NCBI GenBank assembly: GCA_028768525.1
Contig: CP054837.1
Location: 2,183,501-2,247,500, forward strand
Length of the DNA: 64,000 nt
Direction: 5' to 3'
Source: Desulfobacter sp.
Lineage (GTDB): Bacteria; Desulfobacterota; Desulfobacteria; Desulfobacterales; Desulfobacteraceae
Part shown: piece after piece, positions 16,978 through 25,737 of the stretch
Layout: each line of letters begins with the position of its first letter
How positions within the stretch are numbered: position 1 is the stretch's first letter
Notes under the pieces: model-generated
The model's input: only the letters and a program-made list of their open reading frames with translations
What the model was told of the DNA's origin: nothing
The model's database searches: none
Translations under genes and position numbers: made by a program

Positions 16978-18453
16978 ATGGTATTGAGAAACAACCCGTC
17001 TGCCCCGCCGCTGCTGGATGTGGAGGGGATTGATTTTCTTTCGGTGCTGGACCGTCTGGACGACGGGGTAATGATTACGGACCGGAGGGGCACCATCCAT
17101 TTTTACAACCGTGCCCAGGCCAAAATCGACGGCATTCCCGCCGAAGAGGCCATGGGCATGAAGGTTACCCAGATCTACGAATTGAACCGGCGCACCTCCC
17201 TGGTGATGCAAAGCATCATTCACAATGCCTCAATCAAAAACAAAACCTTTTTCTACCGTACCGCCGCGGGCAAGGTGGTCAACTCCATTACCTCTGCCTA
17301 TCCCCTGTATACAAAAACCGGAAAAGTCAACGGGGCCATCTGCTTTGTCAAAGATTACGAACGCCTGCGCCGCTCCACCCCCATGCCCCCGAGAGAGCCC
17401 TTTCACACGGACCTGGGCAACGGCACCCGGTTCAGGTTTTCAGATATCATCGGCTCAAGCCACTGGCTGAAAAAGGTGATCGGCATTGCCAAAAAAGCAG
17501 CGGATTCGGCATCCCCCATCATGATCCAGGGGGAAACCGGCACGGGCAAAGAACTGGTTGCCCAGGCCATCCATAACCACAGCCCCCGCCGGGACCAGAA
17601 ATTTGTGGCCGTCAACTGCGCGGCCATCCCCCATGACCTGCTGGAGGGCATGCTTTTCGGCACCAGCCGCGGGGCGTTCACCGGTGCCCTGGATAAACCC
17701 GGCCTTTTTGAAATGGCCCACGGCAGCACCATTTTCCTGGACGAACTGCTGGCCATGCCTGTGGATCTCCAGGCCAAACTGCTCCGGGCACTCCAGGACA
17801 AACGGGTGAGGCGTCTGGGCTCTCTCAAGGAAACCCGGGTGGATGTAAAGATAATTTCCTCGGTGAACCAGGATCCGAGAACGGCCATCCGGGAAGAAAA
17901 ATTACGCACCGACCTGTACTACCGTCTGGGGGTGGTCATGGTGAAGCTGCCGCCCCTGAGGCAGCGCCTGGACACCATGGAGGAACTGGCCGGTCATTTC
18001 ATCAAAAAATACAATACCCGCCTGGGTACCAATGTAAAATCCATTTCAAGGGAAGTGATGGAATTATTCATGGCCTACCGGTGGCCCGGAAATATACGGG
18101 AACTGGAACATCTCATTGAGGGGGCCATGAATATGGCGGGCCAGGATGAAGCCATGGGCATCCAGCATTTCGGCCCGGGGCTGGACTGCCTGGAACACAT
18201 GGATACCGAATGCATGGACCCGGCAATCACCATGATAACCCAACCGCCCCAACTCCCGGTCCACGAGGCGGCAGAACCGCCCGAAAACTTTACCCGGACC
18301 CAGAAGCAGCGGGAAGAAACCGCCGTAAAAGCCGCCATGACAAAGGCTGCGGGCAATGTGACCCGGGCAGCAGAAATACTAGGCATTTCGCGACAGCTCC
18401 TCCACTACAAGCTGAAAAAGCTGGGATTGCGCCGCGTCGATTTTATGCGTTAG
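16978..18453 (+). CDS. Sigma-54-dependent activator with PAS sensor (RocR-like)
   Basis: A 491-residue activator. A PAS domain (about residues 20-130, FLSVLDRLDDGVMITDRRG) replaces a receiver domain, then an AAA+ core with Walker A GETGTGKE and an intact RGAFTGAL loop, and a C-terminal Fis-type helix-turn-helix (VTRAAEILGISRQLLHYKLK). The Walker B strand reads FLDELLAM instead of the usual FLDEIGDM; the Asp-Glu pair needed for ATP hydrolysis is kept. The architecture matches RocR-type activators of amino-acid catabolism. It ends inside the convergent chemoreceptor gene (11 bp overlap, 18443-18453). Candidate targets are the amidohydrolase and the BCCT-methyltransferase operon 1.5 kb downstream. 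Confidence 0.92.
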   Translation: MVLRNNPSAPPLLDVEGIDFLSVLDRLDDGVMITDRRGTIHFYNRAQAKIDGIPAEEAMGMKVTQIYELNRRTSLVMQSIIHNASIKNKTFFYRTAAGKVVNSITSAYPLYTKTGKVNGAICFVKDYERLRRSTPMPPREPFHTDLGNGTRFRFSDIIGSSHWLKKVIGIAKKAADSASPIMIQGETGTGKELVAQAIHNHSPRRDQKFVAVNCAAIPHDLLEGMLFGTSRGAFTGALDKPGLFEMAHGSTIFLDELLAMPVDLQAKLLRALQDKRVRRLGSLKETRVDVKIISSVNQDPRTAIREEKLRTDLYYRLGVVMVKLPPLRQRLDTMEELAGHFIKKYNTRLGTNVKSISREVMELFMAYRWPGNIRELEHLIEGAMNMAGQDEAMGIQHFGPGLDCLEHMDTECMDPAITMITQPPQLPVHEAAEPPENFTRTQKQREETAVKAAMTKAAGNVTRAAEILGISRQLLHYKLKKLGLRRVDFMR

Positions 18454-19579
18454 ACCGGCCCGGGCCGGGTGCCAGAATCTTTATTAATTCTTCAGCCTGG
18501 GCCATCCGGTCCTCACTGAACCGGATCACCCGGTCCGTCTCCCGGGCCAGGTCCCGGGACTGGTTTTCCACCTCCCGGATCCCTTCAAGTATGCCGGCAA
18601 CAAATTCAAGGTTGGCGCTGACCTTTCCGCTGACCTCTGACACCCCTTGGGAGGTCTCCCCGACATTTTCGGCAATCTTGCGGGTGGAAACGGATTGTTT
18701 ATCAACGGCATCGGCGATGGAGGTTACCATCTCATTGCCGTCCCCGATAATCCGGGAAATCTGCTCGATCTGCGCCACGGTTTCTGCGGTAACGGCATTG
18801 ATATGATCCACTTTTTTCCGGATATCTTCAGTGGCCTCTGCGGTCTGCCCGGCCAGGGCCTTGACCTCGTTGGCCACCACGGCAAACCCTTTGCCGGCCT
18901 CCCCGGCCCGGGCCGCCTCAATGGTGGCGTTCAATGCCAGAAGATTGGTCTGCTCCGAAATTTCATTAATGGTATGGGCCACCGTCTCAATCTCATTGGC
19001 GGCCGCCCCCAGCTCCGCCACTTTTTCAGTGGTATTCAGGGTCTGGGCCACGGCCTCCTGGGTAACGGCTTTGGCGTGCTCCGAATTCCCGGCAATATTA
19101 TCAATGGTTTCTGTGATTCCGTCGGCCGCCCCTGAGATGGACATGAGATTTTTTGACGCCTGCCGCATAAATTCGGAGACCCTGCGGATGTTGCCGTGGA
19201 CGATTTCCGCTGAAGAAAAAATATCATTGGACCGGTTCCGGCTGTGCTCCGCCGTATTCTGTATCCCGGCCAGCATCCCGGGCAAAACGGCCAGATCGTG
19301 TGAAAGGGTCCGGCTGGCACCTTCGGCGTCACGGCAGGCGGCCGTTTCAGGCTCGGCCGTTTCTGAGGCGGTGGCCCGGCGGGCCCTGATCCTGTTATCC
19401 CGGATCAGAATCGCACCAAAAACCAGGAACATCAAAATGCCAAATCCTGAAAGCATCAACACGGCCAGGGTCCTGCCCTCGGCAGCCAAGGTCTTTGCGG
19501 TCATCCAGGCACACAGGCCAAAGGCAATACATATAAATAAAAAAGATAAGGCCAATACCTTATCCCTCACAGGTATCAT
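18443..19579 (-). CDS. Chemoreceptor-like protein lacking a periplasmic sensor
   Basis: A 378-residue protein with two closely spaced transmembrane helices (about 8-28 and 38-60) joined by only a few residues, so there is no extracytoplasmic ligand domain. The rest is a methyl-accepting signalling coiled coil with a canonical tip (EQTNLLALNATIEAARAGE). There is no clear HAMP domain. It may sense membrane state or act with a partner. The 3' end overlaps the sigma-54 activator gene by 11 bp on the opposite strand. Confidence 0.9.
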   Translation of the reverse strand: MIPVRDKVLALSFLFICIAFGLCAWMTAKTLAAEGRTLAVLMLSGFGILMFLVFGAILIRDNRIRARRATASETAEPETAACRDAEGASRTLSHDLAVLPGMLAGIQNTAEHSRNRSNDIFSSAEIVHGNIRRVSEFMRQASKNLMSISGAADGITETIDNIAGNSEHAKAVTQEAVAQTLNTTEKVAELGAAANEIETVAHTINEISEQTNLLALNATIEAARAGEAGKGFAVVANEVKALAGQTAEATEDIRKKVDHINAVTAETVAQIEQISRIIGDGNEMVTSIADAVDKQSVSTRKIAENVGETSQGVSEVSGKVSANLEFVAGILEGIREVENQSRDLARETDRVIRFSEDRMAQAEELIKILAPGPGRSNA

Positions 19580-19884
19580 AGGGTCTCCTCATGGTTCCGA
19601 TCACATTCTCAACCTGATTCCATTTTATACCAGGAGGAAAAAATATCAATTTTTTTCATGCCAGGCAGGTTCAACAGATAATTTTTCGTCGATCCCCCCG
19701 GCCGGAGAGACAAATTATTTTCTAATGAAAATTTTTTGTCTCTTCCCCTAAGGGGGAACCGAAAATTTTTTTTCATATCGACGATAAACCGATCAGAACC
19801 GGATGCCCCGGCCAGGTTAAACCCGCAATAAACCATAACAATATTATATGGTTATACATTTTTTCGTCTTATCCCATTGATGAT

Positions 19885-19898
19885 GGTATGCAACCTGC
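19885..19898 (+). promoter_or_regulatory. Possible sigma-54 promoter before the BCCT operon
   Basis: The 400 bp gap 19580-19978 holds no gene that I can support. On the plus strand it contains GG (19885-19886) and GC (19897-19898) with exactly 10 bases between them (TGGTATGCAACCTGCA), the core spacing of a -24/-12 promoter. Flanking consensus bases are weak. The nearby PAS/sigma-54 activator makes it worth noting. Confidence 0.3.
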
Positions 19899-19978
19899 AA
19901 TCTTTATGGCGGAACCCCGGGAAGGCAGACAAGCCGACCGGCATTTGAGTAAACATCATTTGCACAGGAGTTAGACCG

Positions 19979-21478
19979 TTGAACCAAACCGCCCCAACCA
20001 AACCTTTTGACCCGCTGGTATTCTGGGTCTCTGCATCAGTTACCGTATTATTTGTTCTCTGGAGTGTTATTTTTCCCGAGAATATGACAACCGTTATCAA
20101 CGCCGTTTTCAGCTGGACCACCACCAAATGGGGATGGCTTTACCTGCTCACCGTCGTTCTTTTAGTGGGCGGCTGCTTTGCCCTTATGGGGAACAAATAC
20201 GGCAATATGAAGCTGGGCCTTCCCGGCGACAAGCCTGAATTCTCCAATTTTTCGTGGTTCGCCATGCTCTTCGGCTCAGCCATCGCCGCCGGCATCGTCT
20301 TCTGGGGCCCTGCCGAACCGGCCTACCATTATATGAGCCCGCCGCCCTATTTCGGCGGAGAGGCCCTGACCCCCCAGACCGGGGCCAATGCCATGACCTA
20401 TTCCTTTTTCCACTGGGGACTGAGCGCCTGGTCCATCTATGCCATGCTCACCATCGCCCTGGCCCATGCCTGCTTTACCAAAAACCTGCCCCTGCGGTTC
20501 TCTTCTGCTTTCTACTATGTGATCGGGGATAAAATCCACGGCACCTGGGGCAAGGTCCTGGATATCTTCGCCGTATTCGCCACCCTGGGCGGACTGGCCA
20601 CCACCACCGGTTTTGTGGCCCTCCAGCTCTCCGCCGGCCTCAAATTCCAGTACGGCCTGGCCCTGGGGCCAAGTGCCACCTACATCATCATCGGCGTCCT
20701 CACCGCCATTTTCACCGTCTCCGTGTACACGGGGATTGAAAAAGGGGTAAAACTCATCGGCGACATCAACATGTACGTATTTGTTGCGGTATGGTTTTTT
20801 GTCCTTATCTTCGGCCCCACCATCTTCCTCATTAACCTGACCACCAACTCCCTGGGGCAGTACCTGCTCCACTTCATCCCCATGAGCCTGTTCACAGGCC
20901 CCGGATACGAAGGCAATTGGATCGGTTCATGGACCGTATTCTACTGGGCATGGTGGATGAGCTGGGCCCCCTTTGTGGCCGTATTCATCGCCCGTATTTC
21001 CAAGGGCCGGACCATCCGTGAAACCGTGGCCGCCAGCCTGATTCTCCCCTCCCTGGGCAACTTCCTCTGGTACGGGGTGGTGGGCGGCGCCGGCATCCAC
21101 TATGATGTCACCAAAACCCTTAACGAACACGGTGTGGAAAGCGCCATTTTCGCCATTGCCCAGAACCTGCCCATGACCGGCATCCTGGCCGTGGCCCTTA
21201 TTTTCCTCATCGGCACCTTTTTCCTGACCAGCGCCAACTCCGCCGCCATCTCCCTGGCCATGTTCGTATCCGGCCATGAGAACCCGGGCCGGAACCTGCG
21301 GGCCTTCTGGGGCATTGCCCTGGGCGCCGTGGCCGCCGTGCTGGCCGGCGGAGGCAGCCTCAAGGCCATTCAGACCGCATCCATTGCAACGGCCTTTCCC
21401 CTGATGTTCCTGCTGCTCATGGTCCTTTACGGCACATTCAAGGGATTGAACCAGTATAAAAAAGAAAACAACCAATAA
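19979..21478 (+). CDS. BCCT-family betaine/choline/carnitine transporter
   Basis: A 499-residue inner-membrane transporter with twelve hydrophobic segments. The aromatic signature YWAWWMSWAPFVAVFIARIS and the GSAIAAGIVFWG segment place it in the BCCT family, which imports quaternary ammonium compounds. I take the start codon as TTG at 19979, because AGGAG is 8 bases upstream and the N-terminus then reaches the first helix as in family members. It is the first gene of a four-gene operon with an MttB-family methyltransferase, a corrinoid protein and a methyl-THF methyltransferase, so its cargo is probably the methyl donor for that pathway (glycine betaine, carnitine, proline betaine or similar) rather than an osmolyte. 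Confidence 0.94.
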   Translation: MNQTAPTKPFDPLVFWVSASVTVLFVLWSVIFPENMTTVINAVFSWTTTKWGWLYLLTVVLLVGGCFALMGNKYGNMKLGLPGDKPEFSNFSWFAMLFGSAIAAGIVFWGPAEPAYHYMSPPPYFGGEALTPQTGANAMTYSFFHWGLSAWSIYAMLTIALAHACFTKNLPLRFSSAFYYVIGDKIHGTWGKVLDIFAVFATLGGLATTTGFVALQLSAGLKFQYGLALGPSATYIIIGVLTAIFTVSVYTGIEKGVKLIGDINMYVFVAVWFFVLIFGPTIFLINLTTNSLGQYLLHFIPMSLFTGPGYEGNWIGSWTVFYWAWWMSWAPFVAVFIARISKGRTIRETVAASLILPSLGNFLWYGVVGGAGIHYDVTKTLNEHGVESAIFAIAQNLPMTGILAVALIFLIGTFFLTSANSAAISLAMFVSGHENPGRNLRAFWGIALGAVAAVLAGGGSLKAIQTASIATAFPLMFLLLMVLYGTFKGLNQYKKENNQ

Positions 21479-21489
21479 ATACCGGAAAG

Positions 21490-21510
21490 GCGGGGGCTTC
21501 CCACCCCCGC
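21490..21510 (+). terminator. GC-rich intergenic hairpin between transporter and methyltransferase genes
   Basis: GCGGGGG (21490-21496) pairs with CCCCCGC (21504-21510) in the 59 bp gap. There is no U-tract, so it is more likely a partial terminator or an mRNA-stabilising 3' stem than a full stop. Confidence 0.5.
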
Positions 21511-21537
21511 TAATGCTGACTCAAAGGAGACAAAATT

Positions 21538-22959
21538 ATGTATGACCGCATGCAGGAACTGACGCAGTCCCAGATGGAAAAAATCCATGACGCCGCTATG
21601 GACCTTTTAAAAAACACCGGCGTAGCCTTTAACGATGACGAGGGCCTGGAAATTTTCAAATCCAACGGGTTTAAAGTGGAAGGGACAACGGTATTCTTTG
21701 AAGAGGCCCAGATCCAAAAGGCCCTGGAAACCTGCCCCAAGCGCTTTACCGTTCATGCCCGCAACCCTGAAAAAAGCGTGGAAATCGGAGAGGACGATTT
21801 CGTATTCCTTCCCGGCTACGGCGCCCCATTTGTCATGGATGCCAAGGGCAACCAGCGCCAGGCCACCATGGAAGATTACGACAACTTCTGCAAGCTCATC
21901 CAGACCTCTCCCTTCATCGACATGAACGGCTGGATGATGGTGGAACCGTCGGACATGCCCCACGAGACCGTCCACCTGGACCTGAACCTTTCCAATATGC
22001 TGCTCTGCGACAAACCCTTCATGGGCAGTCCCGCTTCCAAGCAGGGAGCCAAAGACGGCATTGAAATGGCAAAAATCCTTTTCGGTATCAAAGACGAAAT
22101 CATGGACAAGACCGTGTCCGTCTCCCTGATCAACTCCCTGTCACCCCTGCAGTTTGCCGACGAAATGATCGGCTCCCTGATCCAGCTGGCCAAGAACAAC
22201 CAGGCCTGTGTGGTGGCCTCCCTGATCATGGCCGGCGGCTCCGGCCCCGTAACCCTGGACGGGGTGCTTGCCCTGCAGAATGCGGAAATCCTGGCCGGAA
22301 TTACCCTGGCCCAGCTGGTCCGCCCGGGTGCCCCCGTGGTTTACGGTTCCACCTCCTCTGCCATGGATATGAAAACCGGCGCCCTGTCCATTGGTGCCCC
22401 GGAACTGTCCAAAAATATTCATCTTGTGGCCCAGATGGCCAGGTTCTACAACCTGCCCTCACGCTCCGGCGGCGGCCTCACAGACGCCCTGGCAACCGAC
22501 GCCCAGGCCGGTGTCGAATCGGCCCTTGCCCTGTCCACGGCCGCCAGAAGCGGAATCAACTTCATCCTCCACGCCTGCGGTATCCTGGGCTCCTATATTG
22601 CCATGAGCTTTGAAAAATTCCTGGTGGACGAAGAGGCCTGCGGCATGATCCGGGCCATGCAGAAACCCCTGGCCCTCACCGACGACACCATCGACCTGGA
22701 TGTGATTAAGACAGTGGGCATCGGCGGCCAGTATCTCACCCATCCCAAGACCTTCCAGCTCTGCCGCACCGAATTTTTCATGCCGACGCTGATGAGCCGG
22801 ATGAACCCCGAAGCCTGGATGAAAGCCGGCAAAAAATCCATTGACACCATTGCCGAAGACCGTGTTGCCCAGCGTCTGGCCACCTATGAGAAACCGGAAA
22901 TTGATCCGGAAATTGAAAAAGCCCTCACCCAGTATGTAGAAAACCGTAAAAACGGATAA
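21538..22959 (+). CDS. MttB-family methyltransferase, non-pyrrolysine type
   Basis: A 473-residue cytoplasmic TIM-barrel methyltransferase of the trimethylamine methyltransferase superfamily. The reading frame has no internal amber codon, so it does not contain pyrrolysine and belongs with the MtgB-type members that demethylate quaternary amines such as glycine betaine (established for Desulfitobacterium MtgB). Conserved blocks include MAGGSGPVTLDGVLALQNAE, VVYGSTSSAMDM and PSRSGGGLTDA. It should transfer a methyl group from the substrate to the cob(I)alamin protein encoded 10 bp downstream. An AAGGAGA site precedes the ATG. The BCCT transporter upstream supports a quaternary-amine substrate. 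Substrate among betaine, proline betaine and carnitine is not decidable from sequence. Confidence 0.92.
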   Translation: MYDRMQELTQSQMEKIHDAAMDLLKNTGVAFNDDEGLEIFKSNGFKVEGTTVFFEEAQIQKALETCPKRFTVHARNPEKSVEIGEDDFVFLPGYGAPFVMDAKGNQRQATMEDYDNFCKLIQTSPFIDMNGWMMVEPSDMPHETVHLDLNLSNMLLCDKPFMGSPASKQGAKDGIEMAKILFGIKDEIMDKTVSVSLINSLSPLQFADEMIGSLIQLAKNNQACVVASLIMAGGSGPVTLDGVLALQNAEILAGITLAQLVRPGAPVVYGSTSSAMDMKTGALSIGAPELSKNIHLVAQMARFYNLPSRSGGGLTDALATDAQAGVESALALSTAARSGINFILHACGILGSYIAMSFEKFLVDEEACGMIRAMQKPLALTDDTIDLDVIKTVGIGGQYLTHPKTFQLCRTEFFMPTLMSRMNPEAWMKAGKKSIDTIAEDRVAQRLATYEKPEIDPEIEKALTQYVENRKNG

Positions 22960-22969
22960 GGAGAATAAA

Positions 22970-23602
22970 ATGACAGATTTTAATGCAATGACTCAAGCCC
23001 TGGTATCCTGCGATGCCGCCACACTCACCACCCTGGTAAACGATGCGCTGGCAGCGGACACCCCTGCCCAGGAAATCCTCAACAACGGCCTTATTGCCGG
23101 CATGGACATTGTCGGTGAAAAAATGGAATCCGGCGACATGTTCATCCCCGAAGTTCTCATGGCCGCCCAGGCCATGGGCAGCTGTGTGGAAATTCTCAAG
23201 CCCATGCTGGGTGACGAAGGCGGCGCTTCAGCCGGTTCCGTGATTATCGGCACCGTCAAGGGCGATCTCCATGACATCGGCAAAAACCTGGTGGCCATGA
23301 TGATGGAAAGCGCCGGCCTGGAAGTACACAACCTGGGTGTTGACATTCCCCCGGAAGACTTTGTGGCTGAAATTGAAAAGAAAAACGCCCAGATCGTCTG
23401 TCTTTCTGCACTTCTGACCACCACCATGCCGGCCATGAAACAGACCGTGGACGCCATTGTGGAATCCGGCCTGAGAGACAAGGTTAAAATCATGGTAGGC
23501 GGCGCGCCCGTCACCCAGGCCTTTGCCGATGAAATCGGTGCCGACGGCTTTGCCGCCGATGCCGGCTCCGCATCCAAACTGGCCAAGTCCTTTATTAACT
23601 AA
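22970..23602 (+). CDS. Corrinoid (cobalamin-binding) methyl-carrier protein
   Basis: A 210-residue cytoplasmic protein of the MttC/MtgC type. The N-terminal helical cap (about 5-85) is followed by a Rossmann cobalamin domain with the base-off signature DLHDIGKN, where His101 should ligate cobalt. It accepts the methyl group from the upstream methyltransferase and passes it to the downstream methyl-THF methyltransferase. Ten bp separate it from the methyltransferase gene, with AAGGAG inside the gap. The 123 bp after it contain a strong hairpin. Confidence 0.96.
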   Translation: MTDFNAMTQALVSCDAATLTTLVNDALAADTPAQEILNNGLIAGMDIVGEKMESGDMFIPEVLMAAQAMGSCVEILKPMLGDEGGASAGSVIIGTVKGDLHDIGKNLVAMMMESAGLEVHNLGVDIPPEDFVAEIEKKNAQIVCLSALLTTTMPAMKQTVDAIVESGLRDKVKIMVGGAPVTQAFADEIGADGFAADAGSASKLAKSFIN

Positions 23603-23659
23603 ACCATTTGGTCCTACACAACAAAGACTTAAAGACGTGAGTTATGAGTTGTGAGTACC

Positions 23660-23707
23660 GGGCAGTGAGACCCTTTTGGGGCCTCACTGCCCCCCTCTCG
23701 CGTTTTT
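23660..23707 (+). terminator. Strong intra-operon hairpin with T-tract
   Basis: GGGCAGTGAG (23660-23669) pairs with CTCACTGCCC, with an inner CCC-TTTT-GGG stem, giving about 13 pairs, then CCTCTCGCG and TTTTTT (23703-23708). It looks like a functional but imperfect intrinsic terminator placed inside the operon, 18 bp before the next gene, and could lower expression of the last gene relative to the corrinoid protein. Confidence 0.7.
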
Positions 23708-23725
23708 TAAATTAAGGAAGAGACA

Positions 23726-24526
23726 ATGTTTGAAGTAATCGGCGAAAGAATCAACACCTCAAGAAAACTGGTCCAGGCGGCAGTGGCCGACCGGGACGCA
23801 GACTATATTATTGAGGATGTAAAAAAACAGCAGGAAGCAGGAGCAACATTTATAGATGTGAATGCCGGTGCCCGCATCGGCCATGAGGAAGAGGATATGC
23901 GCTGGCTTCTGGACACAATACAACCCGTTTGTACAATCCCATTAGCCTTGGACAGTCCAGATCCAGCCATCCTCGAAATGGCCTTTTCCATGGTGAAACA
24001 GACCCCCATGGTCAACTCCATCTCCCTGGAAAAGGAACGGTTTGACGCCATGATGCCCTTTCTGGACGGAAAAGAATGCAAGATCATTGCCCTGTGCATG
24101 GACGATGCCGGCATGCCCGAATCCAGCAACGACATCCTGGACCGGGCCAAAACCCTGGTCAAGGAGCTCAACGGCATCGGCATCCCCACGGCCAATATCT
24201 ATGTGGACCCCCTGGTCCAGCCCATCTCCACCGACTCCAACAAAGGGATGATGGTTCTGGATGCGGTACGGTCCATAAAAGCCCAATTCCCGGAAGTCCA
24301 CATCACCGGCGGGCTGTCCAATATTTCCTACGGACTGCCCCAGCGCCACATCATCAACCGGACCTTTGTGACCCTGATGATGGATGCGGGAATGGATTCG
24401 GCCATTATTGACCCGCTGGACAAAAAGATCATGGCCACCATCAAAACAGCCGACATGCTGCTGGGCCACGATCAGTTCTGCATGGAATACCTCAAAGGGG
24501 TCCGCGCCGGCGCCATTGAGAGCTAA
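23726..24526 (+). CDS. Methyltetrahydrofolate:corrinoid methyltransferase
   Basis: A 266-residue pterin-binding TIM-barrel protein of the MtgA/AcsE/MetH-like family. It has the N-terminal VIGERINTSRK block, FIDVNAGAR, a LALDSPDPAILE segment and ITGGLSNISYGLPQR, the family signature that positions the pterin. It should move the methyl group from the methylated corrinoid protein to tetrahydrofolate, feeding methyl-THF into the Wood-Ljungdahl route that complete-oxidising sulfate reducers use. It ends the operon; two hairpins follow. AAGGAAGAG precedes the ATG. Confidence 0.93.
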   Translation: MFEVIGERINTSRKLVQAAVADRDADYIIEDVKKQQEAGATFIDVNAGARIGHEEEDMRWLLDTIQPVCTIPLALDSPDPAILEMAFSMVKQTPMVNSISLEKERFDAMMPFLDGKECKIIALCMDDAGMPESSNDILDRAKTLVKELNGIGIPTANIYVDPLVQPISTDSNKGMMVLDAVRSIKAQFPEVHITGGLSNISYGLPQRHIINRTFVTLMMDAGMDSAIIDPLDKKIMATIKTADMLLGHDQFCMEYLKGVRAGAIES

Positions 24527-24557
24527 ACGGGGCAACCCGACAGGTAAAACCCAACGA

Positions 24558-24648
24558 GCGCCGGCCGGATAAAACAGCCGTCCTTCCGGCCGGCGCCCTG
24601 CCGGTTCCCCCTCCGGTGCTGCCGCGCCCATTCATCCGGCAGCACCGG
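24558..24648. terminator. Two tandem strong hairpins between convergent genes
   Basis: The first has an 11-bp GCGCCGGCCGG stem (24558-24568 with 24586-24596). The second has a 12-bp CCGGTGCTGCCG stem (24613-24624 with 24637-24648). They sit in the 127 bp gap between the methyl-THF methyltransferase and the convergent sensor gene and probably separate both transcripts, although U-tracts are poor. Confidence 0.65.
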
Positions 24649-24653
24649 AACTT

Positions 24654-25733
24654 TCAATCCTCCTTATTTTGATCCTTTTTCATCTCGATGTACCAATCCT
24701 GGTCGCCGTAAATTTCATCGGCACACTTTGGACACAAGCCATGGCTGAAATCCGCGTTTGAATGTTCTTCTATATACACCTCAATTTTCTCCCAATACCC
24801 CTGGTCATCACGAATCTTTTTACAATTGGCACAGATCGGGATAATTCCCCTCAAGGTTTTGATTTCTGCCAGGGCCTGCTTCAGGTCCGCAATTACCTTC
24901 TCCCGTTCCGTTTCGATTTTCTTGCGCTCATCAATTTCCACCCGGAGCTTTTCATTGGTCAAATTAAGGGATGATGTCCTTTGCGCCACCAGCTTTTCCA
25001 GATTTTCACGGTGTTGTTTCAGTTTGTCCTCAACCTCTTTCTGGCGGGTAAACGCATGGTACAGATTTGCCTGCATATAATTAATGGCATCAGCCAGATG
25101 ATTCAGTTCATCAGCAGACCCTTTTTCAGGCGTCATGCCCAGGGGCATGCCCAGGGAATCCAAGGATAAAGAAGAGGCATAATCCGTTATTTTTATTAAG
25201 CGCCCGATGACGATACGATAAATCAAAAACAAGACCAGAAGACAGACCATGAGAATGATGGACGCCTGTGATACTGCGGTGGAGATTACCGCTTTGACAA
25301 TCTTCTGGTGGACATAATCCAGGCTCCCGATGACATGCAAATGGCCCAGTGTATATTCCTTGCCGTTATAGGCCTGGACAATGGGGAAGACACGGGCCAG
25401 CTTTTTGTGTGCCACACGTTTGCCGGCCATGCACACCATATCATTTTTCCCATGAATATCCGCATATTCGATGCCCGGCAACCTGCAGATGCCCATCAAT
25501 ATCACCTGCAGATTTTCTTTGTCATCCACCCACAGCGTTCTTCGAATGACATCCGAATAGCTTTTTTCTATCTCATCAAACCTTTTTTCCAACCCCTGTA
25601 TTTCATTAAACCAGGTAATACTTCCGATGATCCCCGTGAACAGGACAATTGCCAACGCGGCAAAAAGCATGACCCCCCATATTAATCGTTTTGCAATGAT
25701 GCTTGCCGGAAAAATGGAAAAAAATTGTTTCAT
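24654..25733 (-). CDS. Membrane signalling protein with C-terminal cysteine motif
   Basis: A 359-residue protein: TM1 at about 17-38, a periplasmic domain of about 130 residues, TM2 at about 170-192, a HAMP-like linker, then a long coiled coil (about 235-290). The last 65 residues contain IPICANCKKIRDDQGYW and CPKCADE, a recurrent zinc-binding-like tail on sensor proteins. There is no kinase, GGDEF or receiver domain, so the output is unknown; the coiled coil may relay to the hybrid kinase in the same operon. It starts 4 bp after the solute-binding gene stop, so the two are translationally linked. Composition is A+T-rich, like the rest of the cluster. Confidence 0.7.
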   Translation of the reverse strand: MKQFFSIFPASIIAKRLIWGVMLFAALAIVLFTGIIGSITWFNEIQGLEKRFDEIEKSYSDVIRRTLWVDDKENLQVILMGICRLPGIEYADIHGKNDMVCMAGKRVAHKKLARVFPIVQAYNGKEYTLGHLHVIGSLDYVHQKIVKAVISTAVSQASIILMVCLLVLFLIYRIVIGRLIKITDYASSLSLDSLGMPLGMTPEKGSADELNHLADAINYMQANLYHAFTRQKEVEDKLKQHRENLEKLVAQRTSSLNLTNEKLRVEIDERKKIETEREKVIADLKQALAEIKTLRGIIPICANCKKIRDDQGYWEKIEVYIEEHSNADFSHGLCPKCADEIYGDQDWYIEMKKDQNKED

Positions 25734-25737
25734 CTTT

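Noticed and set aside
21538..22959. Pyrrolysine-containing trimethylamine methyltransferase
   Set aside because: The frame has no in-frame TAG, so it belongs to the non-pyrrolysine branch.
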